The notes: generated by a model not told the origin, from the sequence alone. Positions 35,209 through 44,671 are shown, numbered from the stretch's first letter. The stretch is DNA of 64,000 nucleotides from Legionella sp. (GCA_030680075.1 JAUXWR010000468.1:16576-80575); one strand, 5' to 3'. Numbers and translations are program-made.

Positions 35209-37113
35209 CTAAGCCTGTTTAACGTATGATTTCCACCATTGAGCCACATTGAGAAGTGGCCAGATTCTTTCTCGCTTTTTACTATCGAGTAATTTTTCAA
35301 TTTGCTGCCAATCAAGCAAATCCGTTTCATTACAAAAATCCCTAAGTTCATTTCTTGCAACCTGACCTAACCTGTCATCAAACCATTCCTGCATGGGAGC
35401 CGCAAACCCTTGCTTTTTTCTATCAATAATTTCATCTGGAATAACACCACGAACGGCCTTTTTCAAAATATATTTAAGCGTACCATTTCGGGTTTTCACC
35501 TCGTCGGGGATGCTCATGGCAAGCTCGACAACCTTATGATCCAAAAATGGGACACGTCCCTCGAGTGATACACCCATGCTCATTTTATCTACTCTCATGA
35601 GCAATAACTCAGGCAAACGCATATTAAGATCGATATACGTCATCCAGTCAAGATGCGATTTGGTTGGTGATTTTTCTTCAAAACGCTGCCTGATAGGAGC
35701 GACCGCCTCCCAGGAGGTGCGTTTTTTAAATTTTGCTTTCATGCGTTTTGAGAGTAGTTGCATTTTTTGTTTATGCGTATAAGACTCAGCCCCGCCCCAA
35801 AAGATAGGAAGTTTACAACTGCTTCGTCGCAGGTATTCAAAACGCCACCCATCATTGAACCCCAGAAATCCCAACGTCTTAACAGCGATTTTTTTAAAAA
35901 CTCGTGGAATTCGGATATCATCTAATTGCTGTAAACGAAGCTTCGCTTTCCATTTCGAGTATCCCCAGAAGAGCTCATCAGCCCCCTCTCCTACCTGACA
36001 CACCACAACCCCATTATCGCGAGCAAGTTTTGCGACATAATAACTGGGAATGCATACGGAATCGCCAATAGGCTCGTCTTGCAAATGAACCATCTGGGGG
36101 AGAAAATTAATCAGATCATCAACATTCAACAATTTTTCAAAGTATTGCGCGCCTACTTTATCCGCAACCAGGCGCGCATGATGAAGCTCGTTTTGGTAAC
36201 TTTGATAATTGCCTTCATAGCCAATTGAAAAAGTCTTTACATCCCCTGTATCGTTTTCAGAAAAAAGTGCCGCGTTCGTACTGGAGTCAATTCCTCCGGA
36301 TAAGAAAATACCAACGGGAACATCGCTGACTTTTAATAATTGCACGGACGTTCTTAATTCATTTAAAAGTTGTTCAGCAATTTCTTTGTCTGAACCATCC
36401 CCAATTGGCTGTATATTATCCAGCGCGTCCCAGTAGCGATGCTCTTTAATATGCCCATCTGCCTGAATACACATCCAGGTGGCGCAGGGTAATTTATGAA
36501 TCCCTTCAAAAAGCGTATCTGGTGCCGGCACGGTAAGAAATGACATGTAATGAAAAAACCCTTCTTCATTAATGGCACGCTTTTGCTCTGGGTCTTGCAG
36601 CAAGGCTTTAATTTCAGATGCAAAAACTATGCGCCCATTATGAATGCTGTAATACAATGGCTTAATGCCCAGCCTGTCGCGTATTAGCCATAATTCTTTT
36701 TTTTCATTATCCCAGATTGCCATTGCGAACATGCCGCGAAAACGGGACAGGCAGTCAATTCCCCACTGTCGAAAAGCGTGTATGATTACTTCTGTATCGG
36801 AATGATGCGTTTTCCATACGTAGCCACCTAGCGCTTCAAGCTCTGCACGGATTTCCGTGTGGTTGTATATTTCACCATTAAATACTACCCAAATTGATTC
36901 ATCTTCGTTGCACATAGGCTGATTGGCTGTTTCTGATAGATCAATGATGGATAAACGACGATGGCCCAATCCTATTTTTTTATCAGGAGCAATCCAGACT
37001 CCTTCTCCATCAGGCCCGCGGTGAATCATCGTATCACGAAGTTTAATGAGATAAGACTCATCCACCGTAAAGGGTGAATCACTAAACGATAAGGCTCCTA
37101 CAATTCCACACAT
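35209..37113 (-). CDS. asnB: AsnB-like glutamine-dependent amidotransferase
   Basis: A 634-residue asparagine synthase family protein with an N-terminal class II glutaminase domain (Cys2 nucleophile in MCGIVGAL, RGPDGEG, NGEIYN) and a C-terminal ATP-PPase domain (GIFLSGGIDSS near residue 270, VGEGADELFWGY). In O-antigen loci such proteins (for example WbpS) amidate the carboxyl group of uronic acids. With wecB and wecC in the same locus, conversion of a uronic acid to a uronamide is a plausible role; free asparagine synthesis cannot be excluded. It overlaps the aminotransferase gene by 16 bases. Confidence 0.88.
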   Translation of the reverse strand: MCGIVGALSFSDSPFTVDESYLIKLRDTMIHRGPDGEGVWIAPDKKIGLGHRRLSIIDLSETANQPMCNEDESIWVVFNGEIYNHTEIRAELEALGGYVWKTHHSDTEVIIHAFRQWGIDCLSRFRGMFAMAIWDNEKKELWLIRDRLGIKPLYYSIHNGRIVFASEIKALLQDPEQKRAINEEGFFHYMSFLTVPAPDTLFEGIHKLPCATWMCIQADGHIKEHRYWDALDNIQPIGDGSDKEIAEQLLNELRTSVQLLKVSDVPVGIFLSGGIDSSTNAALFSENDTGDVKTFSIGYEGNYQSYQNELHHARLVADKVGAQYFEKLLNVDDLINFLPQMVHLQDEPIGDSVCIPSYYVAKLARDNGVVVCQVGEGADELFWGYSKWKAKLRLQQLDDIRIPRVFKKIAVKTLGFLGFNDGWRFEYLRRSSCKLPIFWGGAESYTHKQKMQLLSKRMKAKFKKRTSWEAVAPIRQRFEEKSPTKSHLDWMTYIDLNMRLPELLLMRVDKMSMGVSLEGRVPFLDHKVVELAMSIPDEVKTRNGTLKYILKKAVRGVIPDEIIDRKKQGFAAPMQEWFDDRLGQVARNELRDFCNETDLLDWQQIEKLLDSKKRERIWPLLNVAQWWKSYVKQA

Positions 37114-38414
37114 AGATTTGAACGTCCAATTTTATTTAAATGTTGCACAACACAACCCGGGTATTCTTTAGCAAAACTTTTTAAAAGCGTCGCAATATGC
37201 TGCAAATCATAGTCTGTTAAACGGCTATGACAAGGTAAATTAACAATTTTTTGGGCTATTTGGTAGGATACAGGATAGTCATGAGCCTGATAGTTGAAAA
37301 GAGAATTAGTGGGTATGGGTGATAATGGCCCATCAAACCATTGGCCTAATTCAACACCTTGTTGCCGGAAGTAGCGAATCATAAGCTCCCTGTCATTAAC
37401 TAATAATGAAACACGAGGTGCTACAGCTATCTCGTTGTTTGCGGGACTCCCTGGTGTAACAATGCTTAATTGAGATAAAGTTTCTCTTAATATACTGGCA
37501 TTTTTTTCGCAAAGAGCGGTGATTTTCACAAAATCACGCCATTGTCGCACGGCAAGTGCCGCCTGAATACCCGCCATTTTTAGTAAAAAATTGGGACTGA
37601 TTTGGCCGTCGAACTCAGGCTTTGGAGTAGATGCACGAAAAAAACGGCTCTTGAATCCTGTGTACATAATATATTGTTCAAGCTTCTGCGGTACAGTTGG
37701 TTGGTAACACCAGGAGGAGATGACTGTTTGCCACAAATCCCGTGTAGAAGCCCACCAGGAAGGTTCACGTAATGTTGAATATAATTGAGCCGTATCTATT
37801 GCGAGCGCTTCATTCTTAACGACTAAAATCCCCCCCCACCCTGCTGATAGCGTCTTGGAAAGTTCCATAGAGAAAATGGCCGCCTCAGCAAGCGTACCGA
37901 CATAATTGGCACCTATTTTTGAGCCAAGCGATAAGGCACAATCCTCAATCACCAGGATACCTAGAGCCTGCGCTCGGCTTATAATTTCTTGTATTGGTGC
38001 GGGTTTACCTAAGGTATGTTGTACGACAATTGCGCGAATACGTGGCGATAAATTGGCAAAAACAACATCCGCATCTACATTTAACGTATCAAAATCGATA
38101 TCAACATATACAGGTTTTGCGCCAGCCGCAATAACTGCGGTGGGAACTGCCAAACAGGTGTATGCAGAAAGTAACACTTCATCCCCTGACCCAATATTTG
38201 CAGCTTTAAGACAGGCGGTAAGTGCTGAGCGCCCACTGCCAAAGGAAAAAACGCCCGAGCTTAAGGGGCAATAAGTGTCTTTAATAACTTGATGAAGTTG
38301 TTGGCGTTGCCTGTCTGAGTTGGTAAAAAGGCTCACCAACCATATCCCGATCCCTTGTATTGCGCGTCGTACGGTTATTGAGCCAAAATAAAGTGATATT
38401 TTTCGTTTATACAT
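37098..38414 (-). CDS. DegT/DnrJ/EryC1/StrS-like aminotransferase with internal G8 tract
   Basis: A 438-residue PLP-dependent aminotransferase-like protein. GSGRSALTACLKAA, LSAYTCLAVPTAVIAAGA, VIEDCALSLGS and SMELSKTLSAGWGG, with the PLP lysine, mark the fold. The ATG at 38414 has AGG 5 bases upstream; a TTG at 38432 lacks a ribosome binding site. The N-terminus carries a basic extension. The codons for AGWGG include a run of eight G on the coding strand (37830-37837), close to the PLP lysine, a possible slippage site. Substrate unknown; it heads the cassette with asnB, the bi-domain oxidoreductase and heparinase-like gene. Confidence 0.85.
   Translation of the reverse strand: MYKRKISLYFGSITVRRAIQGIGIWLVSLFTNSDRQRQQLHQVIKDTYCPLSSGVFSFGSGRSALTACLKAANIGSGDEVLLSAYTCLAVPTAVIAAGAKPVYVDIDFDTLNVDADVVFANLSPRIRAIVVQHTLGKPAPIQEIISRAQALGILVIEDCALSLGSKIGANYVGTLAEAAIFSMELSKTLSAGWGGILVVKNEALAIDTAQLYSTLREPSWWASTRDLWQTVISSWCYQPTVPQKLEQYIMYTGFKSRFFRASTPKPEFDGQISPNFLLKMAGIQAALAVRQWRDFVKITALCEKNASILRETLSQLSIVTPGSPANNEIAVAPRVSLLVNDRELMIRYFRQQGVELGQWFDGPLSPIPTNSLFNYQAHDYPVSYQIAQKIVNLPCHSRLTDYDLQHIATLLKSFAKEYPGCVVQHLNKIGRSNLCVEL
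37830..37837 (-). repeat. G8 homopolymer within the aminotransferase coding sequence
   Basis: Eight consecutive C on the plus strand, read as G8 in the gene. Gain or loss of one G would shift the frame about halfway through the protein. Tracts of this length are known contingency sites in other bacteria. Confidence 0.6.
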
Positions 38415-38448
38415 CTGAACCTGCTTATTCAACGCGCATTGTCAATGA

Positions 38449-38536
38449 GTAGCCCGGATTGGCGCCAGCGTAATCCGGGAATGTGGGTATTCGCAAGAAT
38501 GCATTTGCCGGATTACGCTTTGCTAATCCGGGCTAC
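38449..38536. repeat. Nested palindromic repeat (GTAGCCCGGATT type)
   Basis: An 88-base element between two polysaccharide genes. The outer 12-base arms (38449-38460 and 38525-38536) are perfect inverted copies; the inner 12-base arms AGCGTAATCCGG / CCGGATTACGCT (38467-38478, 38508-38519) are also perfect. The TAG stop of the downstream glycosyltransferase (38523-38525) lies inside the element, which also encodes its last residues. It is a REP-like dispersed element, since GTAGCCCGGATTA palindromes are common in many bacterial genomes. Confidence 0.75.
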
Positions 38537-39791
38537 CTTTTACTTTTTTCCGTACTGACATAAAAATATCGGCCACTGTATCCAATGTCTTGTCTACGGA
38601 GAATATAACCTCAGCTCGCTTGCGCCCTGCTAAACCTAACTTCTCTCGCAACGCTTTATCATTTATCAGCATGGACAATGATTCTCGGAATTTTGACACA
38701 TCAGCTGCTTGAGTTTTTGGATCGAGAGGAACAAGAAACCCCGTTTCCTCATGAATCACGGCCTCTGGAATGCCGCCGCAGAGGGTAGCAACTACAGGAA
38801 GCTTGGCCGCCATTGCCTCTTTTATTGAAAGCCCCATACAAGCACGTTGGCAAAAAGAAGGAGCGACAACAATATCTGCGGAACTATAAAGAGACTGCTG
38901 CAAGGAAAAAGGGAAGTTCTGAAAAATCATAATCTCTTTGGGGAATTTTTTTGCCAGAAGAGCCGCATCATCCGAAAGCTCCCCCTTCGCACCAGCCAGA
39001 ATAAATTTCAGATTTTTTGATTGGTTAAGAAGCTCAGGAATAATTTCCAATAATACATCAAGGCCCATATCTTTAACAAAACGCCCCATGAAAAGGACAA
39101 CCACATCCTCTTTTTCAATGGCATGTTCGGTGCGAAAAGTCTCCCTTAATGCATCAAGATTATCAAGCGCCAAATCAACACCCAGATAGACCGTTTTAAC
39201 CGGCCGCTCAATGCCTAAGCTTTTAAAGCTTCTGCCGCAGTGCTCACTCGATGCCCACACTTCAAGAGGACGCTCGATTGATTTTTTTACGAGTGACTTA
39301 CGCGCTTTCATTAGATCAGGAGAGCTATACATCTCCCCAAAAACCGTTAATGAAACCCCGCGTTTCCCCTCCCAGTGGCGAAGCAGAGGTACCATTTCAA
39401 AGTGTGCATCACTTTCATAAAAATTGATTACCTGACTTTGATGTTTTTTTGCCACACGATGAATAAGAATTGCTTTTAATGACTCGCCAATTAGTCCACG
39501 CACACCTATTTTTGCAGGTACCATATCTTGCATAACTTTGGCTACCAGCGGCCAATTCATTGGATTTAAAAGACGGTGCATATGCCGTTTGATATGATGA
39601 CGATAAACTGTCGCACCCGGTATCTTCTCGACTTTATCGTCCTTACTAAAGGTAACCACCGCGACATCTTCAGCTCCCCTCTCATTTAATCCGGGGATTA
39701 ATGATGACAGGTGCGTTGCAATTCCTCCAAAGGGCGGTGGATATCCACCGACAAGCAGAACGCGTAATTGACTACATCTTCCTGATTCCAT
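38523..39791 (-). CDS. Glycosyltransferase family 4
   Basis: A 422-residue GT-B glycosyltransferase: LLVGGYPPPFGGIATHLSSL at the N-terminus, VVLFMGRFVKDMGLDVLLEI and APSFCQRACMGLSIKEAMA in the donor-binding domain, then LCGGIPEAVI. Its usual length and motifs indicate an intact enzyme. The last few codons and the stop (GSPD then TAG) come from a palindromic repeat, suggesting that the original C-terminus was replaced when the element arrived. It lies about 20 bases after the phosphoribosyltransferase-like gene. Confidence 0.9.
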   Translation of the reverse strand: MESGRCSQLRVLLVGGYPPPFGGIATHLSSLIPGLNERGAEDVAVVTFSKDDKVEKIPGATVYRHHIKRHMHRLLNPMNWPLVAKVMQDMVPAKIGVRGLIGESLKAILIHRVAKKHQSQVINFYESDAHFEMVPLLRHWEGKRGVSLTVFGEMYSSPDLMKARKSLVKKSIERPLEVWASSEHCGRSFKSLGIERPVKTVYLGVDLALDNLDALRETFRTEHAIEKEDVVVLFMGRFVKDMGLDVLLEIIPELLNQSKNLKFILAGAKGELSDDAALLAKKFPKEIMIFQNFPFSLQQSLYSSADIVVAPSFCQRACMGLSIKEAMAAKLPVVATLCGGIPEAVIHEETGFLVPLDPKTQAADVSKFRESLSMLINDKALREKLGLAGRKRAEVIFSVDKTLDTVADIFMSVRKKVKGSPD

Positions 39792-39812
39792 TTTAAAAGC
39801 CTTAACTAAATA

Positions 39813-40313
39813 TTATTTTTTTTCAACCAGACTCATGAGCACTTTTTCTGTACCAGAACCCACACCATAGCCGGTAGCAATTTCGGCTCCCAATTCGAAG
39901 GCTGTGTATTTTAACGGTAAATCAACTGCCAATTGCGAAGCCTTCACCCCTAAGGCACATAAGGCCAGGCTTGCGGGTTTGCGAAGGCTTAGCATATCAA
40001 GGACAAATCGTGGGGTTCGACCACTCACCACAATACCTTCGATAACCAAAACATGGCGCTCAAATAAGGGCTCATTCACATCGTGAGTAATACGCACTTC
40101 TCCGCTGGCATTGCCATTGGGATAACTGTTAAAGCCCAGAAAATGTAATCGAGCAGGTATGCTAAGCTCCCTTACCAAATCAGCGCTGAACATACTCGCA
40201 CTGTTAATGAGGCAAATAACATCCAGTGTTAACCCGGCATAATCGGTGCTTATCTGCTGAGCAAGCTGACTGACTCGCTCCCGAATTTGTTCTTGATTGA
40301 CTAATATATTCAT
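39813..40313 (-). CDS. Phosphoribosyltransferase-like protein with altered PRPP motif
   Basis: A 166-residue type I phosphoribosyltransferase-fold protein resembling hypoxanthine phosphoribosyltransferase. The PRPP loop appears as [15 protein letters not shown]; in active enzymes two adjacent acidic residues and a catalytic aspartate occur here (VEDIIDTGRT). One Glu is kept, but the second acidic residue is Gly and the later Asp is Val. The ATG at 40313 overlaps the gmd stop as ATGA. Phosphoribosyltransferases are rare in O-antigen loci; a regulatory, ribosyl-modifying or degenerate role is possible. Confidence 0.75.
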   Translation of the reverse strand: MNILVNQEQIRERVSQLAQQISTDYAGLTLDVICLINSASMFSADLVRELSIPARLHFLGFNSYPNGNASGEVRITHDVNEPLFERHVLVIEGIVVSGRTPRFVLDMLSLRKPASLALCALGVKASQLAVDLPLKYTAFELGAEIATGYGVGSGTEKVLMSLVEKK

Positions 40314-41404
40314 ACACAATAATCCAATACTTTATAACCATGCGACTTCATCAGATTATCTCGTTTCGCTGATTGATAATCTTCAGCCACCATTTCAGCC
40401 ACTAACTCCGCAAACGAAGTTTTAGGAGTCCACCCAAGCTTCTCTTTGGCTTTACTTGCGTCTCCAAGGAGTGTATCAACTTCGGCTGGTCGAAAATAAC
40501 ACGGATCAACCGCTACAATGCATCGATTGTTTGCATCATAACCCCGTTCATTTTCACCAGTCCCGACCCAACAAATTTTAATATCAAGCTCAGCGGCAGC
40601 TGCATTTACGAAATCACGAACACTGTACTGAATACCGGTCGCTATCACAAAATCTTCCGCAATATCCTGTTGCAACATCAACCATTGCATTTCCACATAA
40701 TCCTTGGCATGTCCCCAATCACGTTTGGCATCCAAATTACCGAGATAAAGACAATCTTGCAAGCCTAATTTAATACGGGCTAATGCTCTGGTAATTTTGC
40801 GCGTAACAAAGGTTTCGCCGCGAATGGGCGACTCATGATTAAATAAAATGCCATTACAAGCATAGATGCCATAAGCTTCGCGATAGTTTACCGTAATCCA
40901 ATAAGCATATAATTTGGAAACCGCATAAGGGCTCCTGGGATAAAATGGTGTTTTTTCATTTTGAGGCATTTCTTGCACTAAACCATAAAGCTCGGAGCTT
41001 GAAGCCTGATAAAAACGGCATTTTTTTTCCAGCCCCAAAATACGAATAGCCTCTAAAATACGAAGAGCCCCCAACGCATCAGAATTTGCTGTGTATTCGG
41101 GTTCTTCGAAAGATACCGCAACATGAGACTGCGCTGCCAGATTATAAATTTCATCCGGTTTAACTTTTTGAATCACGTGCACAAGACTCATCGAATCCGT
41201 CATATCTCCAAAGTGGGAAAAAAAACGACACTCAGGATCTCGTTCATCACTCATTAAATGATCGATACGACTTGTATTAAAGGATGAACAACGCCGTTTC
41301 AAACCATGCACAATATAATTTTTGGCAAGCAAAAATTCCGCAAGATAGGCACCATCTTGCCCCGTTACCCCGGTAATTAGTGCCACTTTACGTGGAGAAT
41401 TCAT
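40310..41404 (-). CDS. gmd: GDP-mannose 4,6-dehydratase
   Basis: A 364-residue extended [22 protein letters not shown] at the N-terminus, [26 protein letters not shown], the catalytic YAVSK and [19 protein letters not shown] are diagnostic of Gmd. It makes GDP-4-keto-6-deoxymannose, the precursor of GDP-perosamine, GDP-fucose or GDP-rhamnose. The adjacent perosamine synthase gene, 10 bases upstream, and absence of fcl or rmd make GDP-perosamine the likely product. Confidence 0.96.
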   Translation of the reverse strand: MNSPRKVALITGVTGQDGAYLAEFLLAKNYIVHGLKRRCSSFNTSRIDHLMSDERDPECRFFSHFGDMTDSMSLVHVIQKVKPDEIYNLAAQSHVAVSFEEPEYTANSDALGALRILEAIRILGLEKKCRFYQASSSELYGLVQEMPQNEKTPFYPRSPYAVSKLYAYWITVNYREAYGIYACNGILFNHESPIRGETFVTRKITRALARIKLGLQDCLYLGNLDAKRDWGHAKDYVEMQWLMLQQDIAEDFVIATGIQYSVRDFVNAAAAELDIKICWVGTGENERGYDANNRCIVAVDPCYFRPAEVDTLLGDASKAKEKLGWTPKTSFAELVAEMVAEDYQSAKRDNLMKSHGYKVLDYCV

Positions 41405-41414
41405 TTTTTCGTCC

Positions 41415-42503
41415 TTAATGCTTTATAACTTTTAAAAGAGTGTCTGAAATATGTTTAATTAAACTATCTGACAGCTCAGGATACGTAGGCAAGTTAAGAC
41501 CACGCACTGATAAATCTTGCGATATGGGATTATGTTCCCCTTCATAAACAGGCATCGCTGTCAGTGGATAAAAGAAAGGTCGAGTTTCTATGCCCTGCTC
41601 TTTTAGCTGAACTAAAATACCATCACGGTCAATACGATTCAATTTGGGTATTAAAACACAGGTAAGCCAGTTAACAGGCTTGCAACCTTCTAAATGTGGA
41701 TTTAGAAAAAGACCATGCGGCTCAAGATAATATCGATAAGTATTTAATATTCTCTCTCGTTCTTGCATAAAATAATCAATTTTTTCAAGTTGAGCAACGC
41801 CCAAAGCGCCTTGAAGATTCGTCATTCGGTAGTTATAGCCAACTTCTGTATGCCAATACCGTCGCTCTTTACTCATACCATGGTCACGCAAAAGACGGGC
41901 GCGCTCAGCAATCGTATCTGAATCAGTCGTGAGACAGCCGCCCTCGCCCGTGGTAATAATTTTATTGCCATAAAAACTGAAGGTTGCACAATCACCAAGA
42001 CTCCCTGCACGACGACCATGATATTGTGCACCATGGGCTTCAGCGGCGTCTTCTATAATTTTAAGGTTATACTCGTTGGCAATACTCTGTAAATTGTCCA
42101 TCTCACAAGGATGACCATATAAATGGACGGGGATAATAGCCTTGGTTTTTGAGGTGATGTTTGCACGGACCAATGCTGGATCAAGACACCAGTCAGTATC
42201 ACGTACATCGACTATCACAGGTTTTGCTCCTGAAAGGATTACGGCATTTGCCGTGGCCGCGAAAGTCAAATCAGGGATGATAACCTCATCACCAGGACCA
42301 ATACCCAGTGCTTTGAGCGCTAAATGAATCGCCACTGTGCCATTTGCAGTAGAAACACAATGTTTCACGCCACAATATGCTGCAAATCTTTCTTCAAATT
42401 CTTGCAGGTAAGGACCTAATGAAGATACCCAGCCTGAAGAAACTGCATCCGTGACACATTGAATATCACGTTCGGATATTATGGGCTTTGAAATTGGAAT
42501 CAT
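41415..42503 (-). CDS. GDP-perosamine synthase (DegT family aminotransferase)
   Basis: A 362-residue PLP-dependent aminotransferase of the PerA/RfbE type, beginning [20 protein letters not shown]. Motifs: [47 protein letters not shown] and [14 protein letters not shown] with the PLP lysine. It transfers an amino group from glutamate to C4 of GDP-4-keto-6-deoxymannose made by Gmd, giving GDP-4-amino-4,6-dideoxymannose (perosamine). The neighbouring gmd gene supports this assignment over other 4-aminotransferases. Confidence 0.85.
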   Translation of the reverse strand: MIPISKPIISERDIQCVTDAVSSGWVSSLGPYLQEFEERFAAYCGVKHCVSTANGTVAIHLALKALGIGPGDEVIIPDLTFAATANAVILSGAKPVIVDVRDTDWCLDPALVRANITSKTKAIIPVHLYGHPCEMDNLQSIANEYNLKIIEDAAEAHGAQYHGRRAGSLGDCATFSFYGNKIITTGEGGCLTTDSDTIAERARLLRDHGMSKERRYWHTEVGYNYRMTNLQGALGVAQLEKIDYFMQERERILNTYRYYLEPHGLFLNPHLEGCKPVNWLTCVLIPKLNRIDRDGILVQLKEQGIETRPFFYPLTAMPVYEGEHNPISQDLSVRGLNLPTYPELSDSLIKHISDTLLKVIKH

Positions 42504-42566
42504 TTTATCTTTCTAACCTTACTATTAATGTATTGTTCGTTCTCGCACAAGATTTGCCTGGGCGAA

Positions 42567-42608
42567 TGCTTCAAAACGGGCTTCCACCACTCCTCAGCAC
42601 GAACGGTT
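42567..42608. repeat. Dispersed repeat element, copy 2 (GTTCGTGCTGAG type)
   Basis: A 42-base relative of the element at 6121-6163, sharing the 19-base end CTCCTCAGCACGAACGGTT and the TGCTTC start on the plus strand. It lies at the 3-prime end of the GNAT gene: the element supplies about its last 11 codons and the TGA stop (42571-42573). Confidence 0.6.
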
Positions 42609-43257
42609 GTGGGGTAGGAGTCACAATTGAATTTAAGGCAGTACCATTAGGCCAACATTCCGGGGTATAAGGCCTTTGTAATGCCTCACAAATTAAAGCC
42701 CAGCGCCTCTCCATTTCAGGTAAATATAACAGTGGAACCCATCCCATTTTAAGATAAATAGCGATAGCCGGAAGTCGAAAATCATGGGTTTCCAGATAAA
42801 TTCTTTTATATCCACCTTCTATTAATCTTGCAGTCACTGCCGCTGAAATAGCCTGCCCCAAATTGCGTCCTCTGTAGGCGGGATCAACAGCAAGCCAGCC
42901 AAAATTTCCTGCTTGCGGATGTCTTGCTGTCGGGTGGTGAGAGGCAAAACAGGCAGCCACTATTGTTTTACTCGCTTGATGCTCTATCACAAAAAAACCC
43001 TCGGGAAGCAAGTGCTTACGCCAATAATCCAAAGGGGGTTTTTCCATCGAAGCTCGAGCGAAGAGGTCATAATAATTTTGAGTATCAGCGTCGTCAAACT
43101 GCCTTAAGCAATAACCCTCTGGCACATTAACAAGAGGCTTATTATCAAGTTTGTCCTCTGGCCATACCATCTCCAGGAGATTAGGAGGAACAGGCCTTCC
43201 CTTAACCGCCCATTTTATCCGACGACCTACCTTCATCAGAAATTCATCTGGTCTCAT
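42571..43257 (-). CDS. GNAT family N-acetyltransferase
   Basis: About 228 residues from the ATG at 43257, which has AGGA 7 bases upstream and overlaps the previous gene by 14 bases. The acetyl-CoA loop is in LAVDPAYRGRNLGQAISAAV near residue 133, followed by LETHDFRLPAIAIYLKMGWV. It probably N-acetylates a 4-amino sugar. Two substrates fit the context: UDP-4-amino-dideoxyaltrose from PseC (PseH role) or GDP-perosamine from the adjacent genes. The last 11 residues (PFVLRSGGSPF) and the stop come from a dispersed repeat, so the native C-terminus may have been replaced. Confidence 0.82.
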   Translation of the reverse strand: MRPDEFLMKVGRRIKWAVKGRPVPPNLLEMVWPEDKLDNKPLVNVPEGYCLRQFDDADTQNYYDLFARASMEKPPLDYWRKHLLPEGFFVIEHQASKTIVAACFASHHPTARHPQAGNFGWLAVDPAYRGRNLGQAISAAVTARLIEGGYKRIYLETHDFRLPAIAIYLKMGWVPLLYLPEMERRWALICEALQRPYTPECWPNGTALNSIVTPTPQPFVLRSGGSPF

Positions 43258-44671
43258 TTTTAAATCCTGTATTGCTGTCGATGAGGTACGCAAGTTCTTC
43301 CCTAAAATTCACTTTTTCAAAATCCCAGGACTTTTTTACGCTTTTTTGCAAATGACTAAAATTAACAGGCACTTTAAGAGCTTCCTCAAGAAGTGGCACT
43401 ATATTTTCTATATTATTTATTATGGGAAACGCCTCAAGTCCTGGCATTTTTCCCTCTGCATCAAACAGCAGGCTAATGCATTTTTTTTCGAGCTTTCCCG
43501 TTGCATCATCAAATACAATAAAAGCGGGCTTTCCTAAATAGCTTATATCAAGTGCCAGGCTCGATAGGAAGCTCATCACCAGAACATCAGCTCTCTGCAG
43601 TTGTCCAATATAGTCTTTCCATTCCTCTTTTAAGCTTTTTGTAACGTGTTTTTCTGTGCCAACAATAGATAATTGCGGCAGTTGAATTTCTATATTCTCG
43701 CGGTTACCCCAATCTTCCTGAATTTTTTTTATTTCATCGGCGGTCATGCAAACAGGTCTGTAAATAATTTTTACTTTACCTGGAAAACGCGCGCTTACTA
43801 TTTTTTCCAGAGAAGCTAAGGCTTTATACTCAGACTCTCGTGGATAATACTGTGCACTGTGACCTGAAAATAAAATATATTTAACGTCTGAAACAGAGTT
43901 TTCAGGGTTTGTATCTATCTCATTAATAAGATTATCAACGTGCCGAAACCAGGCAGAACCTATATTTTTCTGGCGCAGTTCTGATAGGGCATGAAGCCTG
44001 GTCGCGCATTTTTTTTCAAATTCGCCCTGAATACAAACCGCATCATAATCAGATAACAAAAACCCGTTACAATAGAGCTGATCAGTTGTGTAAGGAATAA
44101 AAATCGTTCGGATTTTTTTCTTCTTTGCATACCAGGCAAGATAAGTATCTTGCTCACCCCAACTACAAGATTGTATTAAAGTAACCTTCTCATAGCCATT
44201 TGTGACATTATCAATTTTCGCGGCATCGCGAAATAAAAAGCCGCGTAACGAATCAGTAATACGCCATGAAACCGAAAAATAACCAGTCCACGCAATCAGT
44301 CGATAGATTACTATTTTTAATAAAGACAATTTTTTTAAAGAGCAATCATCAAGTCCGGTATATACGGCATTGCGGTGGTAATATTCTAGCCCCATTCCTT
44401 TATGTCGATGACGTAACCAATAGCCATTCATTCGCTGAATAGTAACAATAGTACCAAGCATTCTATTTAATGCAGACATTCCGGGCACTATCCATTGATA
44501 AAATTTGACTCCCTTAGCGCTAAATTCTTTTTGAAAATCTGAATCAGGCTCATTGGGGCTAACAATCAGTACATCGCACGTTTCTTTAATTGTCTCAAGA
44601 ACAGGCGCACCCAACAGAACACGACCTATTCTGATGAGGGGAACAGATAATATTACCAGATGCTTATTCAT
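43244..44671 (-). CDS. Unassigned GT-B-like protein of the polysaccharide locus
   Basis: A 475-residue protein I cannot assign. The N-terminal half begins with a hydrophobic LVILSVPLIRIGRVLLGAPV and holds no clear domain. The C-terminal half contains KYILFSGHSAQYYPRESEY, IIYRPV and VLVMSFLSSLALDISYLGKP, which resembles the donor-binding end of GT-B enzymes with an S-S motif, though the HP dipeptide seen in similar proteins of this window is absent. It lies between pseI and the GNAT gene, where a pseG or transferase would be expected, but lacks the PseG N-terminal signature. Confidence 0.55.
   Translation of the reverse strand: MNKHLVILSVPLIRIGRVLLGAPVLETIKETCDVLIVSPNEPDSDFQKEFSAKGVKFYQWIVPGMSALNRMLGTIVTIQRMNGYWLRHRHKGMGLEYYHRNAVYTGLDDCSLKKLSLLKIVIYRLIAWTGYFSVSWRITDSLRGFLFRDAAKIDNVTNGYEKVTLIQSCSWGEQDTYLAWYAKKKKIRTIFIPYTTDQLYCNGFLLSDYDAVCIQGEFEKKCATRLHALSELRQKNIGSAWFRHVDNLINEIDTNPENSVSDVKYILFSGHSAQYYPRESEYKALASLEKIVSARFPGKVKIIYRPVCMTADEIKKIQEDWGNRENIEIQLPQLSIVGTEKHVTKSLKEEWKDYIGQLQRADVLVMSFLSSLALDISYLGKPAFIVFDDATGKLEKKCISLLFDAEGKMPGLEAFPIINNIENIVPLLEEALKVPVNFSHLQKSVKKSWDFEKVNFREELAYLIDSNTGFKNETR

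Noticed and set aside
43244..44671. Assignment of this gene as pseG
   Set aside because: It lacks the PseG N-terminal motif with its GxGHxxR pattern and is much longer than PseG.
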